Origin: Treponema sp.
Lineage (GTDB): Bacteria; Spirochaetota; Spirochaetia; Treponematales; Breznakiellaceae
Reading direction: 5' to 3'
DNA: 7,751 nt
Assembly: GCA_031288575.1 (NCBI GenBank)
Contig: JAITRD010000131.1
Location: 1-7,751 of the forward strand
Shown here in pieces: positions 7,222 to 7,751 of this stretch (positions are counted from its first letter, which is position 1; each line of letters begins with the position of its first letter). The notes below the pieces were generated by a model. That model saw only the letters and a list, made by a program, of their open reading frames with translations, ran no database searches and was not told the DNA's origin. The translations under genes and the position numbers were made by a program.

Positions 7222-7250
7222 AATTTATACGCAAAGAAAAGCTGTGTCAA
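7222..7250 (-). promoter_or_regulatory. Sigma70-type promoter of the opp operon
   Basis: Reading the minus strand, a perfect -35 TTGACA lies at 7245-7250. The -10 region is TATAAATT at 7222-7229: TATAAA gives a 15-nt spacer and TAAATT gives 17 nt, so the exact hexamer is uncertain. Directly upstream, about 7251-7271, is a strongly AT-rich stretch with A and T runs that resembles an UP element. Transcription would start near 7215, leaving a leader of about 50 nt before oppB. The promoter lies just behind a terminator, so the importer operon appears to have its own start. Confidence 0.8.
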
Positions 7251-7271
7251 TAGAAATAAGAATTTTTTTAA

Positions 7272-7394
7272 CTATTTGACCAGGGACAGGAAAAATGCCG
7301 GGTCCGGGCGGCGCCCAGGAGGCCCGGCGTCTTTCAGGGTATGGGCCAGCCGGCAGACCAGCTTCCGGTTCGACTCCTCCGCGCCGATGGGCAA
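7272..7394 (-). other. Small open frame of doubtful coding status
   Basis: On the minus strand a frame is open from 7433 to a TAG at 7272-7274. The only usual start codon is a TTG at 7394, preceded by GAAAGGAT only two nucleotides away, giving 40 residues. The stretch EESNRKLVCRLAHTLKDAG looks like ordinary protein, but the rest is encoded by the GC-rich terminator hairpin, which argues against a real gene. It could be a chance frame or a relic of a decayed gene; I do not recognise it. Confidence 0.15.
7291..7328 (-). terminator. Rho-independent terminator before the opp promoter
   Basis: On the minus strand, GCCGGG (7323-7328) pairs with CCCGGC (7297-7302). Inside, after a 2-nt bulge, TCC pairs with GGA, and after a 1-nt bulge GGGC pairs with GCCC around a 3-nt loop. 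The stem is followed by A and then TTTTT (7291-7295), the expected U-tract. It would end transcription coming from the cyclotransferase-like gene, whose stop is about 135 nt upstream, and so insulate the opp promoter. Confidence 0.7.
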
Positions 7395-7419
7395 GATCCT
7401 TTCAACCGGCGGTACAGCG

Positions 7420-7450
7420 GCTGCCGGTGAACCGAAGGTTCACCGGCAGC
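7420..7450 (-). promoter_or_regulatory. Perfect 14-bp hairpin behind the cyclotransferase-like gene
   Basis: The arms at 7420-7433 and 7437-7450 are exact reverse complements (GCTGCCGGTGAACC and its complement) with a 3-nt loop. The hairpin begins 12 nt after the stop codon of the upstream gene. It has no U-tract, so it may be an mRNA 3'-end stabiliser or a factor-dependent end rather than a classical terminator. The base of the stem, GCTGCCGG, is the same as in the hairpin behind oppA. Confidence 0.75.
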
Positions 7451-7462
7451 GAAATTGCGGTA

Positions 7463-7751
7463 TCATCCATGCATATAGTCCCGCCAGTCCCCGGAAGGGA
7501 TAATTTCCGCGGGGTTTTCCCCGGTTTCCAGATCCTTCCGGGCATACCAGTACACATAGGCAAAAGCCGCCCTTCCCTCCGGCAGAAGCTCTACCGGCGT
7601 AATCCGGCGTTCGTATTCGTTATCCCCGGATGCGCCGAAATAATTTTCAAGTTCGTCGCTGGTGATAAGGAGCCGGGAAAAATCCTTCAGTTCCAGGAAT
7701 TCCCCCTTCACCCACCCCTCGCCGGGGATCAAAGCGGGATAGCCCTTGCGG
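7463..7751 (-). CDS. Gamma-glutamylcyclotransferase-like (AIG2-like) protein, 5' end outside window
   Basis: C-terminal 95 residues of a protein whose frame is open to the right edge, so its start is not in the window. The visible part begins RKGYPALIPGEGWVKGEF, the strand-turn pattern of the cyclotransferase fold in which a Gly-Tyr-Pro-Ala segment leads to a V-x-GE(F/L) strand. It continues with SDELENYFG, where the Glu of DELE aligns with the catalytic acid of the DxxE pattern in the family, then NEYERRITPVEL and FAYVYWYAR, matching the usual Y-x-R and Y-x-Y elements. Such enzymes release 5-oxoproline from gamma-glutamyl amino acids or amines, although many bacterial members have no proven activity. 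A TTG at 7732 could be mistaken for a start, but the family match continues upstream of it. The gene has its own hairpin and terminator downstream and so is probably a separate transcript from the opp operon. Confidence 0.75.
   Translation of the reverse strand, partial: RKGYPALIPGEGWVKGEFLELKDFSRLLITSDELENYFGASGDNEYERRITPVELLPEGRAAFAYVYWYARKDLETGENPAEIIPSGDWRDYMHG

Noticed and set aside
7310..7385. Possible tRNA on the plus strand (GGTTCGACTCC resembles a T-loop, with GGCGC and GCGCC ends about 76 nt apart)
   Set aside because: The T stem pairs only two of five bases, the acceptor stem fails at its inner pairs, and no D or anticodon arm can be drawn.
7291..7450. CRISPR or riboswitch in the 297-bp intergenic region
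   Set aside because: The hairpins there are not repeated with spacers, and apart from a terminator and promoter no known riboswitch core is visible; most of the structure lies upstream of the promoter and so outside the opp leader.
7463..7732. Cyclotransferase-like gene as a complete 89-residue protein starting at TTG 7732
   Set aside because: The family match (GYPAL) continues upstream of the TTG to the window edge and the fold needs an N-terminal part, so the gene is cut by the window.

Overview
The window is an almost completely occupied, one-directional stretch of bacterial DNA in which every convincing gene lies on the minus strand. From the right edge to the left, in the order of transcription, it holds: the 3' part of a gamma-glutamylcyclotransferase-like (AIG2-like) gene; a 297-bp intergenic region with a post-stop hairpin, a rho-independent terminator and a strong sigma70-type promoter; then a five-gene peptide ABC importer in the order permease B, permease C, substrate-binding protein, ATPase D, ATPase F; and finally the 5' two thirds of a gamma-glutamyltransferase-family gene that runs off the left edge.

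The importer genes are packed as an operon. The gaps are 2 to 8 bp between oppB and oppC (depending on the oppC start), about 85 bp before oppA, about 105 bp before oppD, a 4-bp ATGA overlap between oppD and oppF, and 9 bp before the gamma-glutamyltransferase gene. The Shine-Dalgarno sequence of that last gene overlaps the oppF stop codon. The only clear promoter sits about 60 bp upstream of oppB, so the transferase is probably expressed as the last cistron of the importer operon. A perfect 17-bp stem-loop just behind oppA probably adjusts the level of binding protein relative to the ATPases.

Taken together, a peptide importer flanked by a cyclotransferase-like gene on one side and a cytoplasmic gamma-glutamyltransferase on the other suggests uptake and breakdown of small peptides, possibly gamma-glutamyl peptides. 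This is inference from context; the substrate cannot be read from the sequence.

The most unusual element is the OppF-type ATPase. It is 504 residues instead of about 320 to 330, because a charged, probably helical segment of about 165 to 170 residues is inserted between Walker A and the Q-loop while all catalytic motifs are kept. The transferase is also divergent from classical secreted GGT at the segment where the substrate-binding Arg normally lies.

The organism is a bacterium with fairly GC-rich coding DNA and AT-rich promoter DNA. The binding protein has a cleavable signal peptide without a lipobox cysteine, followed by a Gly/Ser-rich stretch, which suggests a diderm. I have a weak impression of a spirochaete such as a gut Treponema, but the window holds no marker gene to settle this.
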